From Lactobacillales bacterium (lineage in GTDB: Bacteria; Bacillota; Bacilli; Lactobacillales; Vagococcaceae), in assembly GCA_015655485.1 (NCBI GenBank), contig JAATEZ010000080.1, positions 1-11,200 of the forward strand: 11,200 nt of DNA, given 5' to 3'. Below are positions 1-7,293 of this stretch, in pieces. A model generated the notes under the pieces. The model saw nothing but the letters and a program-made list of their open reading frames with translations. It had not been told where the DNA came from and made no database searches. Within the stretch, counting starts at the first letter, position 1. The number at the start of each line of letters is the position of its first letter. A program made the translations under genes and the position numbers.

Positions 1-777
1 GGAATCGCTTTTGTCCCGCAATCTGCTCCGGATTCAGTTCACCTTTGGGGTACGACCGTTGGCGGGCTGGACGTGTTATCGCGAGTGATTTGGGGAGCTC
101 AGACTGCTCTTGTGGCGATTATTATCGCGGTTGTAGCCTCTTTGTTTTTTGGAACGGTTCTAGGTCTTATTTCAGGATATTTTGGCGGTCTGCTTGATAA
201 AATATTAGTTGCGGTGGCCGATGCTATTTATTCTTTTCCATCCTTATTACTGGCCATTGTTCTTTCAATCATGCTGAATACGAACGGCGGCAGTGTTTTC
301 GGCGGAATTATGTCAGCCGGCATTTCCATCACTGTAGTTTTTGTTCCACAATATTTGCGTGTGGTAAGAGCCGAAGTCATGAAGGTAAAAACAGAGGCGT
401 ATATTGATTCTGCCAAAGCGATTGGTGCTTCCACTTCCAGGATTTTATTCCGCCATGTTTTGAAAAATTCCACTCGAACTTTACCGGTGATCATCACGAT
501 GAATGCGGCAGAAGCCATTTTGACCCTTGCTGGACTCGGTTTTTTAGGTTTAGGGATCGAACCGTCAGCTGCAGCTGAATGGGGCTATGATTTGAATCGT
601 TCCATCTCAGATGTAACCGCCGGGATCTGGTGGACTTCTATTTTTCCTGGTTTAGCGATCGTTATTGTGGTCATCGGCATTACTTTATTGGGCGAAGGTC
701 TGAACGATTTGTCGGATCCAAGACTTCGAATTAGAAGAAAACCAACTCCGTTTAAAAAGGAGGAGGAGATCAAATGA
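1..777 (+). CDS. Peptide/nickel-type ABC transporter permease (DppC/OppC family), 5' truncated
   Basis: Integral membrane subunit of an ABC importer that would pass peptides or similar solutes through the membrane, powered by the ATPase encoded next. The frame is open from base 1 to the TGA at 775-777, 258 codons. The stretch before the internal GTG at 73 reads HLWGTTVGGLDVLSRVIWG, matching the family's conserved H-x-x-GTD-x-x-G-RD-x-x-SR-x-x-WGA entry to the permease domain, so the gene starts left of the window and about 30-50 residues are missing. Several hydrophobic segments follow. The cytoplasmic EAA loop that contacts the ATPase is clear: EAYIDSAKAIGAS, then RHVLKNS. The next motif, LGLGIEPSAAAEWG, is also typical. 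The stop overlaps the ATG of the next gene (ATGA), indicating translational coupling. Substrate is not visible from the sequence. Confidence 0.93.
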   Translation, partial: GIAFVPQSAPDSVHLWGTTVGGLDVLSRVIWGAQTALVAIIIAVVASLFFGTVLGLISGYFGGLLDKILVAVADAIYSFPSLLLAIVLSIMLNTNGGSVFGGIMSAGISITVVFVPQYLRVVRAEVMKVKTEAYIDSAKAIGASTSRILFRHVLKNSTRTLPVIITMNAAEAILTLAGLGFLGLGIEPSAAAEWGYDLNRSISDVTAGIWWTSIFPGLAIVIVVIGITLLGEGLNDLSDPRLRIRRKPTPFKKEEEIK

Positions 778-2498
778 CAATTGGAACAGAAAAGTCAACA
801 GATGTTGCGCGTATCGAGCATCTTAAGGTTCGTTTCAGTACGGATAATGGCGATTTTGATGCTGTTGAAGATACCTCATTGACCATCAATGAAGGGGAAA
901 TACTGGCTTTGGTGGGAGAATCGGGTTCCGGAAAATCTGTCACTGCCAAAACTTTGCTGCAAATGCTGCCAGAGTCATCCATTGAGTCCGGGACTGTGTT
1001 GCTACGGTCTTCTGAAAATGGTTTGCAAGATGTTCATGCTCTTTCGTATCATGAGCTGCGGGAAATCCGTGGAACAACTGCGGCAATGGTCTTTCAAGAA
1101 CCTTCTACTGCCTTAAATCCCGTTTATAAAATTGGTTGGCAGATTGCCGAAGGAATCCGCGCCCATGCGGATTTATTTGAAGGGAAAAAATTATCAAAGG
1201 CTGAGGCGAAAACCAAAGCCGTCGATATTTTACGAAAAGTCGGCATTCCGGATCCGGAAATTCGTGTCGATTACTATCCGCACCAATTTTCTGGTGGTCA
1301 AAAACAGCGGATCGTCATTGCCCAGGCACTGGTACTTGGTTCAAAATTGATTATTGCCGATGAACCAACCACAGCACTCGATGTAACGGTCCAGGCAGAA
1401 ATTTTGGAACTTTTAAAATCTATTCGGCAAGAATTTAATACCTCTATTTTGATCATTACCCATAATATGGGAGTGGTCGCTGATATGGCTGATCGAGTGA
1501 TTGTAATGAATCAGGGGAAAATAGTCGAATCCGCCGATGTTTTTGAATTATTTGATCATCCGCAAGACCCTTATACTAAAAAGCTGCTGGCCGCTGTTCC
1601 AAAGATTGATGATAAGACGCGGCGGGCCAGCACTAGAAAAACACCGTTAACAATTGATCCGGATCTGGATGCGAACCCGGATGATGTGGTGATCCAAGCA
1701 GAAAATATCAGTGTTGTCTATCCAGGACAAAAAGGCCATAAAGAATTTGTTGCGGTTGATCATGTGTCTTTTGAAATCCGCAAGGGAGAAGTCATGGGTT
1801 TAGTCGGCGAGTCAGGCTCAGGAAAGTCCACGATTGGTCGTGCCATAATAGGTTTATCACCATTTTCAGGTGATTTACGTGTTTATGGCAAAGTGTTGTC
1901 AAAACTTAATTCAAAAGAACGTCGACAGTTGCGGCAACGAATCGGCTACGTTTTTCAAGATCCTTTTGGTTCATTCAATCCTTTACTGACACTTGGCGAA
2001 GCCATTGCCGAGCCGATGATCGTTGCCGGGACCAATCATCCGTCGGGACTGGGCGTTGCTAATTTAAAAGCTGCTATACCGCGGATTCAAGAACTTCTAG
2101 AAATGGTAAGATTACCAAAAGATTTTGCCAATCGTTTTCCGCATGAATTATCTGGCGGACAAAGACAGCGGGTCGGACTTGCCAGAGCTTTGGCTTTGCA
2201 GCCGGAATTTATTATTGCCGATGAGCCTACTTCGGCACTTGATGTCTCTGTGCAGGCAGAAATCTTGAAACTTTTCTTGGATTTACAGGATGAATTGCAG
2301 TTTTCTTGTCTTTTCATTTCGCATGATTTGGCGGTCATTGATATGGTATCAGATTTTATCTCTGTGTTGTATCATGGACAAATCGTTGAAAAAGGCACTG
2401 GCGGTCAGATCCTTACGAATCCGCAAGATGAGTATACCAAAAAACTTCTGTCTTCTTTACCAATCCCGGATCCAAGACTGCAGCGAATCCCCAGATAG
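774..2498 (+). CDS. Fused double ATP-binding subunit of peptide-type ABC transporter (DppD-DppF in one protein)
   Basis: Cytoplasmic motor of the importer whose permease precedes it; it hydrolyses ATP to drive uptake. The 574-residue chain holds two complete nucleotide-binding domains. Domain 1 (about 12-270) has Walker A GESGSGKS at 48-55, signature FSGGQKQR near 172-179 and Walker B LIIADEPTTALD. Domain 2 (about 300-570) has Walker A GESGSGKS with Lys351, signature LSGGQRQR and Walker B FIIADEPTSALD. Both end in the oligopeptide-type C-terminal extension (DPYTKKLLAAVPK and DEYTKKLLSSLPIPDPR). Most peptide transporters encode these halves as separate DppD and DppF genes; single-chain versions such as E. 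coli YejF and GsiA are known. The start is ATG 774, with a strong AAGGAGGAGGAG ribosome site at 757-768. All catalytic motifs look intact in both halves. It is the last gene of its operon in the window. Confidence 0.95.
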   Translation: MTIGTEKSTDVARIEHLKVRFSTDNGDFDAVEDTSLTINEGEILALVGESGSGKSVTAKTLLQMLPESSIESGTVLLRSSENGLQDVHALSYHELREIRGTTAAMVFQEPSTALNPVYKIGWQIAEGIRAHADLFEGKKLSKAEAKTKAVDILRKVGIPDPEIRVDYYPHQFSGGQKQRIVIAQALVLGSKLIIADEPTTALDVTVQAEILELLKSIRQEFNTSILIITHNMGVVADMADRVIVMNQGKIVESADVFELFDHPQDPYTKKLLAAVPKIDDKTRRASTRKTPLTIDPDLDANPDDVVIQAENISVVYPGQKGHKEFVAVDHVSFEIRKGEVMGLVGESGSGKSTIGRAIIGLSPFSGDLRVYGKVLSKLNSKERRQLRQRIGYVFQDPFGSFNPLLTLGEAIAEPMIVAGTNHPSGLGVANLKAAIPRIQELLEMVRLPKDFANRFPHELSGGQRQRVGLARALALQPEFIIADEPTSALDVSVQAEILKLFLDLQDELQFSCLFISHDLAVIDMVSDFISVLYHGQIVEKGTGGQILTNPQDEYTKKLLSSLPIPDPRLQRIPR

Positions 2499-2499
2499 T

Positions 2500-2561
2500 A
2501 AGCAGAACGTTTTGCTTCGGGTAATTAGAGAAGGCCAACAAAAATTACTTTTCAAATTTTT
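2500..2561 (+). terminator. Weak terminator-like hairpins after the ABC operon
   Basis: Two small inverted repeats follow the TAG stop at 2498. The first, AAGCAGA (2500-2506) with TTTGCTT (2511-2517), has one G-U pair and a 4-base loop but no T-tract. The second, AAAAATT (2540-2546) with AATTTTT (2555-2561), has an 8-base loop and T-rich sequence after it, but its stem is all A/T. Either could help end ABC transcription; neither is a textbook terminator. The rest of 2562-2724 is AT-rich with no gene that I can see. It contains repeated short words: TAAGCAGAA at 2499 and 2619, and TTTAACTGG at 2571 and 2635. Confidence 0.3.
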
Positions 2562-2724
2562 AAGATTCTTTTTAACTGGCTTTGCTCAAGAAATTCAATA
2601 AAATAGTTATCAATCAGCTAAGCAGAATTTTTGTTTAACTGGTTGTTTGCTATTTTGTTTAGCGTGGAAATTTTAAAAGGAAAAGAGAAATCTATGTTTT
2701 TGTTGTAAAAATATTCAAACGATA

Positions 2725-2754
2725 TTGACTCCAACTAGGCTGTTATGCTATCAT
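2725..2754 (+). promoter_or_regulatory. Predicted promoter of the bgl operon
   Basis: A -35 hexamer TTGACT (2725-2730) lies 18 bp from a -10 hexamer TATCAT (2749-2754), which is preceded by TGC (2746-2748), an extended -10 element. Transcription would start near 2761, placing the antiterminator RNA element about 10 bases from the 5' end of the message. That placement is what a BglG/LicT-controlled leader needs. I see no convincing catabolite-response (cre) box. Confidence 0.6.
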
Positions 2755-2769
2755 GACTCTATAAGTGTA

Positions 2770-2798
2770 GGGTAGTGATTGTGAGAACGAGCTAAACC
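2770..2798 (+). promoter_or_regulatory. RAT (ribonucleic antiterminator) element 1, LicT/BglG-type
   Basis: This 29-base leader segment fits the spacing of the known RAT consensus (GGATTGTTACTG, 5 bases, GCAGGCAAAACC). It shares GG-x-T-x-GT-x-A-x-TG on the 5' side and C-x-x-GC-x-AAACC on the 3' side, about 18 of 29 positions by my alignment. The apical part can form a short stem, TTGT with ACGA, closed by a GAGA tetraloop. Its last two bases (CC, 2797-2798) are also the first two of the terminator stem that follows, so the two folds exclude each other. The protein of the next gene, a LicT-like antiterminator, is the expected ligand, giving autoregulation. Confidence 0.78.
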
Positions 2799-2859
2799 TA
2801 TAAATAAACTGTTGCTTCTTTGCTTAGAGGGGATAGATTATTTATAGGCTTTTTATTTT
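2797..2859 (+). terminator. Leader terminator controlled by RAT 1
   Basis: A perfect 11-bp stem is formed by CCTATAAATAA (2797-2807) and TTATTTATAGG (2838-2848), with a 30-base loop, followed directly by CTTTTTATTTT (2849-2859). This is an intrinsic terminator lying between the promoter and the LicT-like gene. It overlaps the RAT by two bases, the standard arrangement for BglG-family antitermination: bound antiterminator stabilises the RAT and blocks the terminator. Confidence 0.85.
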
Positions 2860-2875
2860 GTTTGGAGGGAATCAA

Positions 2876-3721
2876 ATGATTATCGGCAAAATTTTAAATA
2901 ACAATGCGATCGTCACTTATGATGAAGATGGTAATGAAGTCATAGTCATGGGGCGGGGGATCGCGTTTAAAAAAAAGATCGGTGAAAATGTTGAAGATGA
3001 TCAAATTGATAAAAAATTCAAATGGATCAATCCAAAGGCAAGTCATAAATTTCAACAATTGATCGTTGAAATTCCTATTGAGTCAATTGAGTTGGTTGAG
3101 GAAGTCGTATCCTATGCCAAACTAACTTTGGGAAAAACGTTTGATGATATGATTTATATCCAATTAGTCGATCATATTCATACATCGATCGTTCGATTTA
3201 ATGAAGGCATAGAAGTGAAAAATTCACTTCTTTGGGATATTCGCCGATTTTATCCAGACGAATTTGCCATAGGAATGAAAGCTTTAGAGATGGTGAAGGT
3301 TCGCTATAAAATCTCTCTTCCGGAAGATGAAGCCGGTTTCATTGCTCTCCACTTCGCTAATGCCGAAGTAGATGGCGACAATGTAAAAAATGTGAATGAA
3401 ATCACAAAAGTGATAAAAGAAATTTCTACCATTGTCAGGTACCATTTTAATATTGAGTTTGATGAAGATAGTGTCCATTATTACCGATTTATTACACATC
3501 TGAAATTTTTTTCTCAAAGGCTGATCAATCATAAAACAAGTGCAGATGAATGGGATGATAATCTTTTCAATATAATAAAAATAAAGTACAGCAGTGCTTT
3601 TGAATGTGTTTTAAAGATTGAAAAATATATCAAAAGTAAATATCACTATGAATTATCCAATGAAGAAAAACTATACATGACGATTCATATTGAACGAGTC
3701 GTCTATAAATCAAAAGATTGA
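2876..3721 (+). CDS. licT: BglG/LicT-family transcriptional antiterminator
   Basis: RNA-binding regulator that lets RNA polymerase read through the leader terminator when beta-glucoside is present. It has 281 residues, the usual family length. Residues 1-55 are the RNA-binding domain, beginning MIIGKILNNNAIV and containing EVIVMGRGIAFKKK, nearly identical to the family consensus. PRD1 (about 65-170) has candidate phosphorylation histidines His100 (VDHIHTS) and His159 (ALHF). PRD2 (about 175-281) has His208 (THLKFF) and His271 (IHIERV). In the family, the cognate EII phosphorylates PRD1 to switch the protein off, and HPr phosphorylates PRD2 to activate it. The start is ATG 2876, 6 bases after GGAGGG (2864-2869); a TTG six codons upstream is open but lacks a ribosome site. 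It is the first gene of the bgl operon. Confidence 0.95.
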   Translation: MIIGKILNNNAIVTYDEDGNEVIVMGRGIAFKKKIGENVEDDQIDKKFKWINPKASHKFQQLIVEIPIESIELVEEVVSYAKLTLGKTFDDMIYIQLVDHIHTSIVRFNEGIEVKNSLLWDIRRFYPDEFAIGMKALEMVKVRYKISLPEDEAGFIALHFANAEVDGDNVKNVNEITKVIKEISTIVRYHFNIEFDEDSVHYYRFITHLKFFSQRLINHKTSADEWDDNLFNIIKIKYSSAFECVLKIEKYIKSKYHYELSNEEKLYMTIHIERVVYKSKD

Positions 3722-3737
3722 AAATAAATTTGTTCAA

Positions 3738-3756
3738 AATATATCTTAGATATATT
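3738..3756 (+). repeat. Short AT-rich inverted repeat after licT
   Basis: AATATATC (3738-3745) and GATATATT (3749-3756) form a perfect 8-bp stem with a 3-base loop, 17 bases after the licT stop. A related word, ATAGATAT, follows at 3761-3768. No T-tract follows, so it is not an obvious terminator; it may protect the mRNA 3' end or be chance in AT-rich DNA. A GAGGAGGG ribosome-site-like word at 3776-3783 has no start codon at a workable distance. Confidence 0.4.
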
Positions 3757-3812
3757 CAATATAGATATTTCTAATGAGGAGGGATCTAAAAAGTTTAGAA
3801 TATTTTGAAATT

Positions 3813-3839
3813 GGATGGTGACATTAAGTTGGCCAAACC
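3813..3839 (+). promoter_or_regulatory. RAT-like element 2, between licT and the EIIBCA gene
   Basis: The segment begins GGATGGTGAC and ends GTTGGCCAAACC, 27 bases in all. Against the RAT consensus it keeps GGAT-x-GT-x-AC on the 5' side and G-x-x-GGC-x-AAACC on the 3' side; the middle can pair GAC with GTT around an ATTAA loop, two bases shorter than usual. The position matches the second antiterminator site between bglG and bglF in the E. coli bgl operon. Unlike RAT 1, it is not followed by a clear terminator: only a weak CTTCG/TGAAG pairing (3839-3843 with 3855-3859) overlaps its end, with no T-tract. Function is inferred. Confidence 0.6.
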
Positions 3840-3879
3840 TTCGTTTATCCTGTTTGAAGAAATGAATGGAGGAATCTTT

Positions 3880-5706
3880 ATGAGAAAATATGAACAATTA
3901 GCTCAGAATATTGTCGAAAATATTGGTGGAAAAGAAAATGTCGTTAAGTTGACACATTGTGTGACCAGATTACGCTTTGTCTTGAAAGATGAATCAAAAG
4001 CAAATGATAAAGCTGTCAAAGATATGGATGGTGTGATCACTTTAATGAAAAGTGCGGGACAATACCAGGTGGTTATTGGTAATCATGTTCCTGACGTATA
4101 TGATGAGGTCTGCGGGATCTTGGGCTTTTTAAGCGAGGAGGTATTTGTAGAGGAGAAGAAAAAAAACATTGGAGAATTTTTGATCGATTTTATCAGCGGT
4201 GTGATGATGCCGTGCATTGGTATGTTATGTGCCAGCGGGATGATCAAGGGAATTCTTTCAATTTTTACTTTTTTTGGCTGGCTGCCTACTACATCTGGAA
4301 TTTATTTATTGTTAAGTGCTTCCGGGGATGCTTTGTTTTATTTTTTCCCGATTTTGTTAGGTTACACCACAGCTAAAAAGATGAAAATCGAACCATTTGT
4401 TGGACTGCTCATCGGAGCAGGACTGGTTTATCCTTCCATTCAAAGTGTGGATCTGAACATCTTTGGTCTAACGGTCAACACGACCTATACAAGTACAGTT
4501 TTGCCGGTTATTTTTACAGTAATCTTTGCTTCTTTTATCTATAAGCCTTTGATGAAAATCATTCCTGATGTCATCAAAACTTTTTTTGTGCCTATGATCG
4601 TATTAATGGTTTCAATTCCCATAGGTTTTATTGTGATCGGCCCCGTAATGAATGCTATTTCCGGCTGGTTGGGAAATGCGATTGATGCTTGTTATGGATT
4701 CAGTCCAATACTGGCCGGCGTAGTCATTGGGTCTTTATATCAAATCATGGTTATTTTTGGGATTCATGGAGCCTTGGGAGCCATTGCCATGATCCAGTTG
4801 TCTGCAGGCCAGCCGACATTTCTCGGTTTAATGGTTGGAACGACATTTGCTCAAACCGCAGTCGTCTTTGCCATATGGCTTAAAACGAAAAACAAAAATC
4901 TTAAAAACATTGCTTTGCCTGCAATCATCTCAGGAATTTTTGGCGTCACAGAACCCGCTATTTACGGAATCACTTTGCCCAGAATTAAATTTTTCGTCAT
5001 ATCATGTATCGGTGCCGGATTGACAGGGGCCTATTTGGGTTTAACCAATACAATGCTCTATCAATTAACGGGTATGGGTATTTTTACTATTCCCGGATTC
5101 ATCGGCGGTTCAGCAGCAGTTCCCGCGATTATAATCAATGTGCTTATTGCATTGGCCATTGGCATGGGATTTTCATTCATTTGCACGTTTATACTGTTTA
5201 AAGACGAGGAAAAAGAAACCTCAAAAGAAGCAGGAAGTAAAAAAGCTGCAGTCTCTGATGAATTATTTACTCCAATCAAAGGAAAAGTTCTTCCTTTGTC
5301 TGAAGCTCAGGATGAAGCTTTTGCTTCTGGAGCCATAGGAAAAGGGGTTGTCATTGAACCAAGTGAAGGAGAGGTATACGCGCCGATCACTGGAACGGTA
5401 ACTACTTTGTTTCCAACGCTGCATGCCATAGGGATCACAGGAGATAATGGCGTAGAAATTCTGATCCATATCGGATTAAACACGGTTCGACTTGATGGCA
5501 ATGGTTTTGTGGCCCACGTTAAACAAGGAGATAAAGTAAAGAAAGGTCAATTATTATTGGATTTTGATAGGGACTTCATTAAAAAATCCGGTTATTCTGT
5601 TCAAACGATTGTTGTGATCACAAATGGAAAAGATTTATTGGATGTCATTGGGACAGATAAAGCCAGCATCGAATTGAACAGTCCCTTATTTACCGTTATT
5701 TATTAA
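3880..5706 (+). CDS. bglP: Beta-glucoside-specific PTS permease, EIIBCA
   Basis: Membrane transporter that takes up aryl-beta-glucosides and phosphorylates them at C6, using phosphate passed from HPr. It has 608 residues, normal for the BglF/BglP family, with domain order B-C-A. EIIB (about 1-85) has the phosphocysteine Cys27 in LTHCVTRLRF. EIIC (about 105-455) is strongly hydrophobic and carries GIHGALGAIAMIQ and the conserved FGVTEPAIYGI. A charged, lysine/glutamate-rich linker leads to EIIA (about 470-608), of the glucose type, with His515 (TLHAIG) and the phosphorylated His530 (LIHIGLNTV). All active residues are present. I start it at ATG 3880, 7 bases after GGAGG (3868-3872); the frame is open back to a TTG at 3805, but that stretch has no good ribosome site and contains RAT 2. 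In this family the EII also controls the LicT-type regulator by phosphorylation. The glucosidase gene starts 19 bases downstream. Confidence 0.95.
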   Translation: MRKYEQLAQNIVENIGGKENVVKLTHCVTRLRFVLKDESKANDKAVKDMDGVITLMKSAGQYQVVIGNHVPDVYDEVCGILGFLSEEVFVEEKKKNIGEFLIDFISGVMMPCIGMLCASGMIKGILSIFTFFGWLPTTSGIYLLLSASGDALFYFFPILLGYTTAKKMKIEPFVGLLIGAGLVYPSIQSVDLNIFGLTVNTTYTSTVLPVIFTVIFASFIYKPLMKIIPDVIKTFFVPMIVLMVSIPIGFIVIGPVMNAISGWLGNAIDACYGFSPILAGVVIGSLYQIMVIFGIHGALGAIAMIQLSAGQPTFLGLMVGTTFAQTAVVFAIWLKTKNKNLKNIALPAIISGIFGVTEPAIYGITLPRIKFFVISCIGAGLTGAYLGLTNTMLYQLTGMGIFTIPGFIGGSAAVPAIIINVLIALAIGMGFSFICTFILFKDEEKETSKEAGSKKAAVSDELFTPIKGKVLPLSEAQDEAFASGAIGKGVVIEPSEGEVYAPITGTVTTLFPTLHAIGITGDNGVEILIHIGLNTVRLDGNGFVAHVKQGDKVKKGQLLLDFDRDFIKKSGYSVQTIVVITNGKDLLDVIGTDKASIELNSPLFTVIY

Positions 5707-5725
5707 GAAATTTGGAGGAATCAAA

Positions 5726-7162
5726 ATGAGTTTTAGCAAAGATTTTCTTTGGGGCGGAGCGACCGCTGCCAATCAATTAGAAGGAGCCTGGCAAGAAGGA
5801 GGAAAGGGAACTTCTGTAGATGATGTCTGCGTTGGCGGAAGTTCCACTGTCGCCAAAAGAATAACCCCGAGATTGGAAGAGGGTTCCTTTTATCCCAGCC
5901 ATGATGCGATCGATCACTATCATCATTTCAAAGAAGATATCCATTTGTTTTCTGAAATGGGTTTTAAAGTTTATCGGTTTTCTATTGCCTGGACCAGAAT
6001 CTTTCCTACGGGAGAAGAAAATGAACCGAATGAAGCCGGATTGAAATTTTACGATCAGTTGATAGAAGAATGCCTTAAATATCACATTGAACCCTTAGTG
6101 ACCATTTCTCACTATTAATTACCTTTTGCGTTGGTGGAAAAATATAATGGCTGGACAGATCGGCGTTTGGTTGCTATGTATCTGAAGTTTTGTCAGGCCA
6201 TATTCACTAGATATAAAGGAAAAGTCAGAAAATGGCTGACCTTCAATGAAATCAATGCGGGTGTTGCTGCCTTTGGCGGATTCATGTCTTTGGGAATTTT
6301 AAATGGTGTGCCGACTGATTTTAATCATCAGCAGGATATCCCGCAACTAAGGTTTCAAGCTCTGCATCACCAATTTATCGCCAGCGCTGAAGCCGTGAAA
6401 CTGGCACATGAGATCGATCCAAAAAATGAAGTCGGGTGTATGATCGCTATGGCGACCACTTATCCGTTGACATGCAGTCCGGACGATATCTTGGAAGCTC
6501 AGAAATTTAATCATCTTCAAAACTGGTTCTGCGGTGATGTTCAAGTTAGAGGAGCCTATCCTAAATATATGGATAGATATTTCCGGGAGAATCACATCGA
6601 AATTAAAAAAGATTTCAATGACAATCAAATTTTAGCGGCGGGAAAAGTTGATTTTTTCACGTTTTCTTACTATATGTCTAATTGTGCTTCAAGTGATAAC
6701 GAGCGCACCAAGAAAGAAGGAAATATTTTTGGCGGAGTCGCTAATCCTTACTTGAAAGCCAGTGATTGGGGCTGGCAGATCGATCCCAAGGGCTTGCGCT
6801 ATACATTGAACGAAATCTATGATAGATACCAGATCCCGATGATGGTAGTTGAAAATGGACTGGGGGCGTATGACAACAAAGAACCAGATGGGACTATTCA
6901 TGATCAGTATCGAATGGATTATCTAAGAGAGCATATGAAACAAATGAAAGAGGCCGTTGAGGATGGAGTTGATTTGATCGGCTACACTCCGTGGGGCTGT
7001 ATCGATTTAGTTTCTGCTTCAACAGGAGAAATGGCAAAGCGCTATGGATTTATTTACGTTGACAGATACGATGATGGGACTGGGGATTACTCACGACTTA
7101 AAAAAGATTCATTTTACTGGTATAAAAAAGTTATTGCCTCAAATGGCGCAGATCTAGAATAG
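5726..7162 (+). pseudogene. bglA: 6-phospho-beta-glucosidase (GH1) with internal ochre stop
   Basis: The intact enzyme would hydrolyse the 6-phospho-beta-glucosides made by the EIIBCA in the cytoplasm, giving glucose-6-phosphate and the aglycone. ATG 5726 follows GGAGG (5714-5718). The frame reads a typical GH1 start (FSKDFLWGGATAANQLEGAW) to ISHY, then meets TAA at 6116-6118 (codon 131), then continues in the same frame as LPFALVEKYNGW to TAG 7162. GH1 enzymes have HYELP or HYD-P here, so one base change (GAA to TAA) explains the break; there is no frameshift. The full length of 478 codons is normal. Downstream parts look functional: acid/base Glu175 in LTFNEIN, nucleophile Glu376 in VVENGLG, and the phosphate-binding segment VSASTGEMAKRYGF with Lys438 and Tyr440, which marks phospho-glycosidases. 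No ribosome site precedes the possible restart at 6131. A sequencing error is possible; otherwise it is a recent pseudogene. Confidence 0.9.
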
Positions 7163-7175
7163 TTCTTTTTAAAGC

Positions 7176-7213
7176 GGCCGGATCATTCATTTAAGTTGAG
7201 GAATGAGCCGGCC
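7176..7213 (+). terminator. GC-rich hairpin after the glucosidase gene
   Basis: GGCCGG-A-TCATTC (7176-7188) pairs with GAATGA-G-CCGGCC (7201-7213), two 6-bp stems separated by one A-G mismatch, with a 12-base loop. It lies 13 bases past the stop codon and is followed by TTAAATA, a poor T-tract. It may be a terminator or an mRNA 3' stabilising hairpin acting with the stronger one downstream. Confidence 0.5.
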
Positions 7214-7232
7214 TTAAATACGAATAGAGGAT

Positions 7233-7293
7233 GGGTCAAAAGCAACTTCATTTTCATGGAGCGGAACACTTTTGGCCCAGCTCTTTTTTTTTT
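7233..7293 (+). terminator. Strong intrinsic terminator of the bgl operon
   Basis: GGGTCAAAAG (7233-7242) pairs with CTTTTGGCCC (7269-7278), 10 bp with one G-U pair, and GAG/CTC can extend the base. A run of ten T follows at 7284-7293. The right arm read on the other strand, GAGCTGGGCCAAAAG, resembles the repetitive AGCTGGGACAAAAGT-type terminators scattered in Firmicute genomes; that likeness is from memory, not a search. Confidence 0.8.

Noticed and set aside
2290..2601. 103-codon plus-strand frame across the end of the ABC ATPase gene
   Set aside because: It overlaps a well-supported coding region in another frame, lacks family features and reads like out-of-frame translation.
2715..2728. 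Possible cre (catabolite) box around TTCAAACGATATTG overlapping the bgl -35
   Set aside because: Only the AAACGAT core fits; both ends of the consensus are missing.
3805..3879. Upstream in-frame TTG start for the EIIBCA gene, adding 25 residues
   Set aside because: No ribosome site at a workable distance; the stretch contains the RAT-like element; ATG 3880 has GGAGG and begins the normal EIIB domain.
6131..7162. Separate gene starting at TTG 6131 after the stop codon in the glucosidase
   Set aside because: Same frame as the upstream part, no ribosome site, and it would lack the first strands of the GH1 barrel; better explained as one broken gene.
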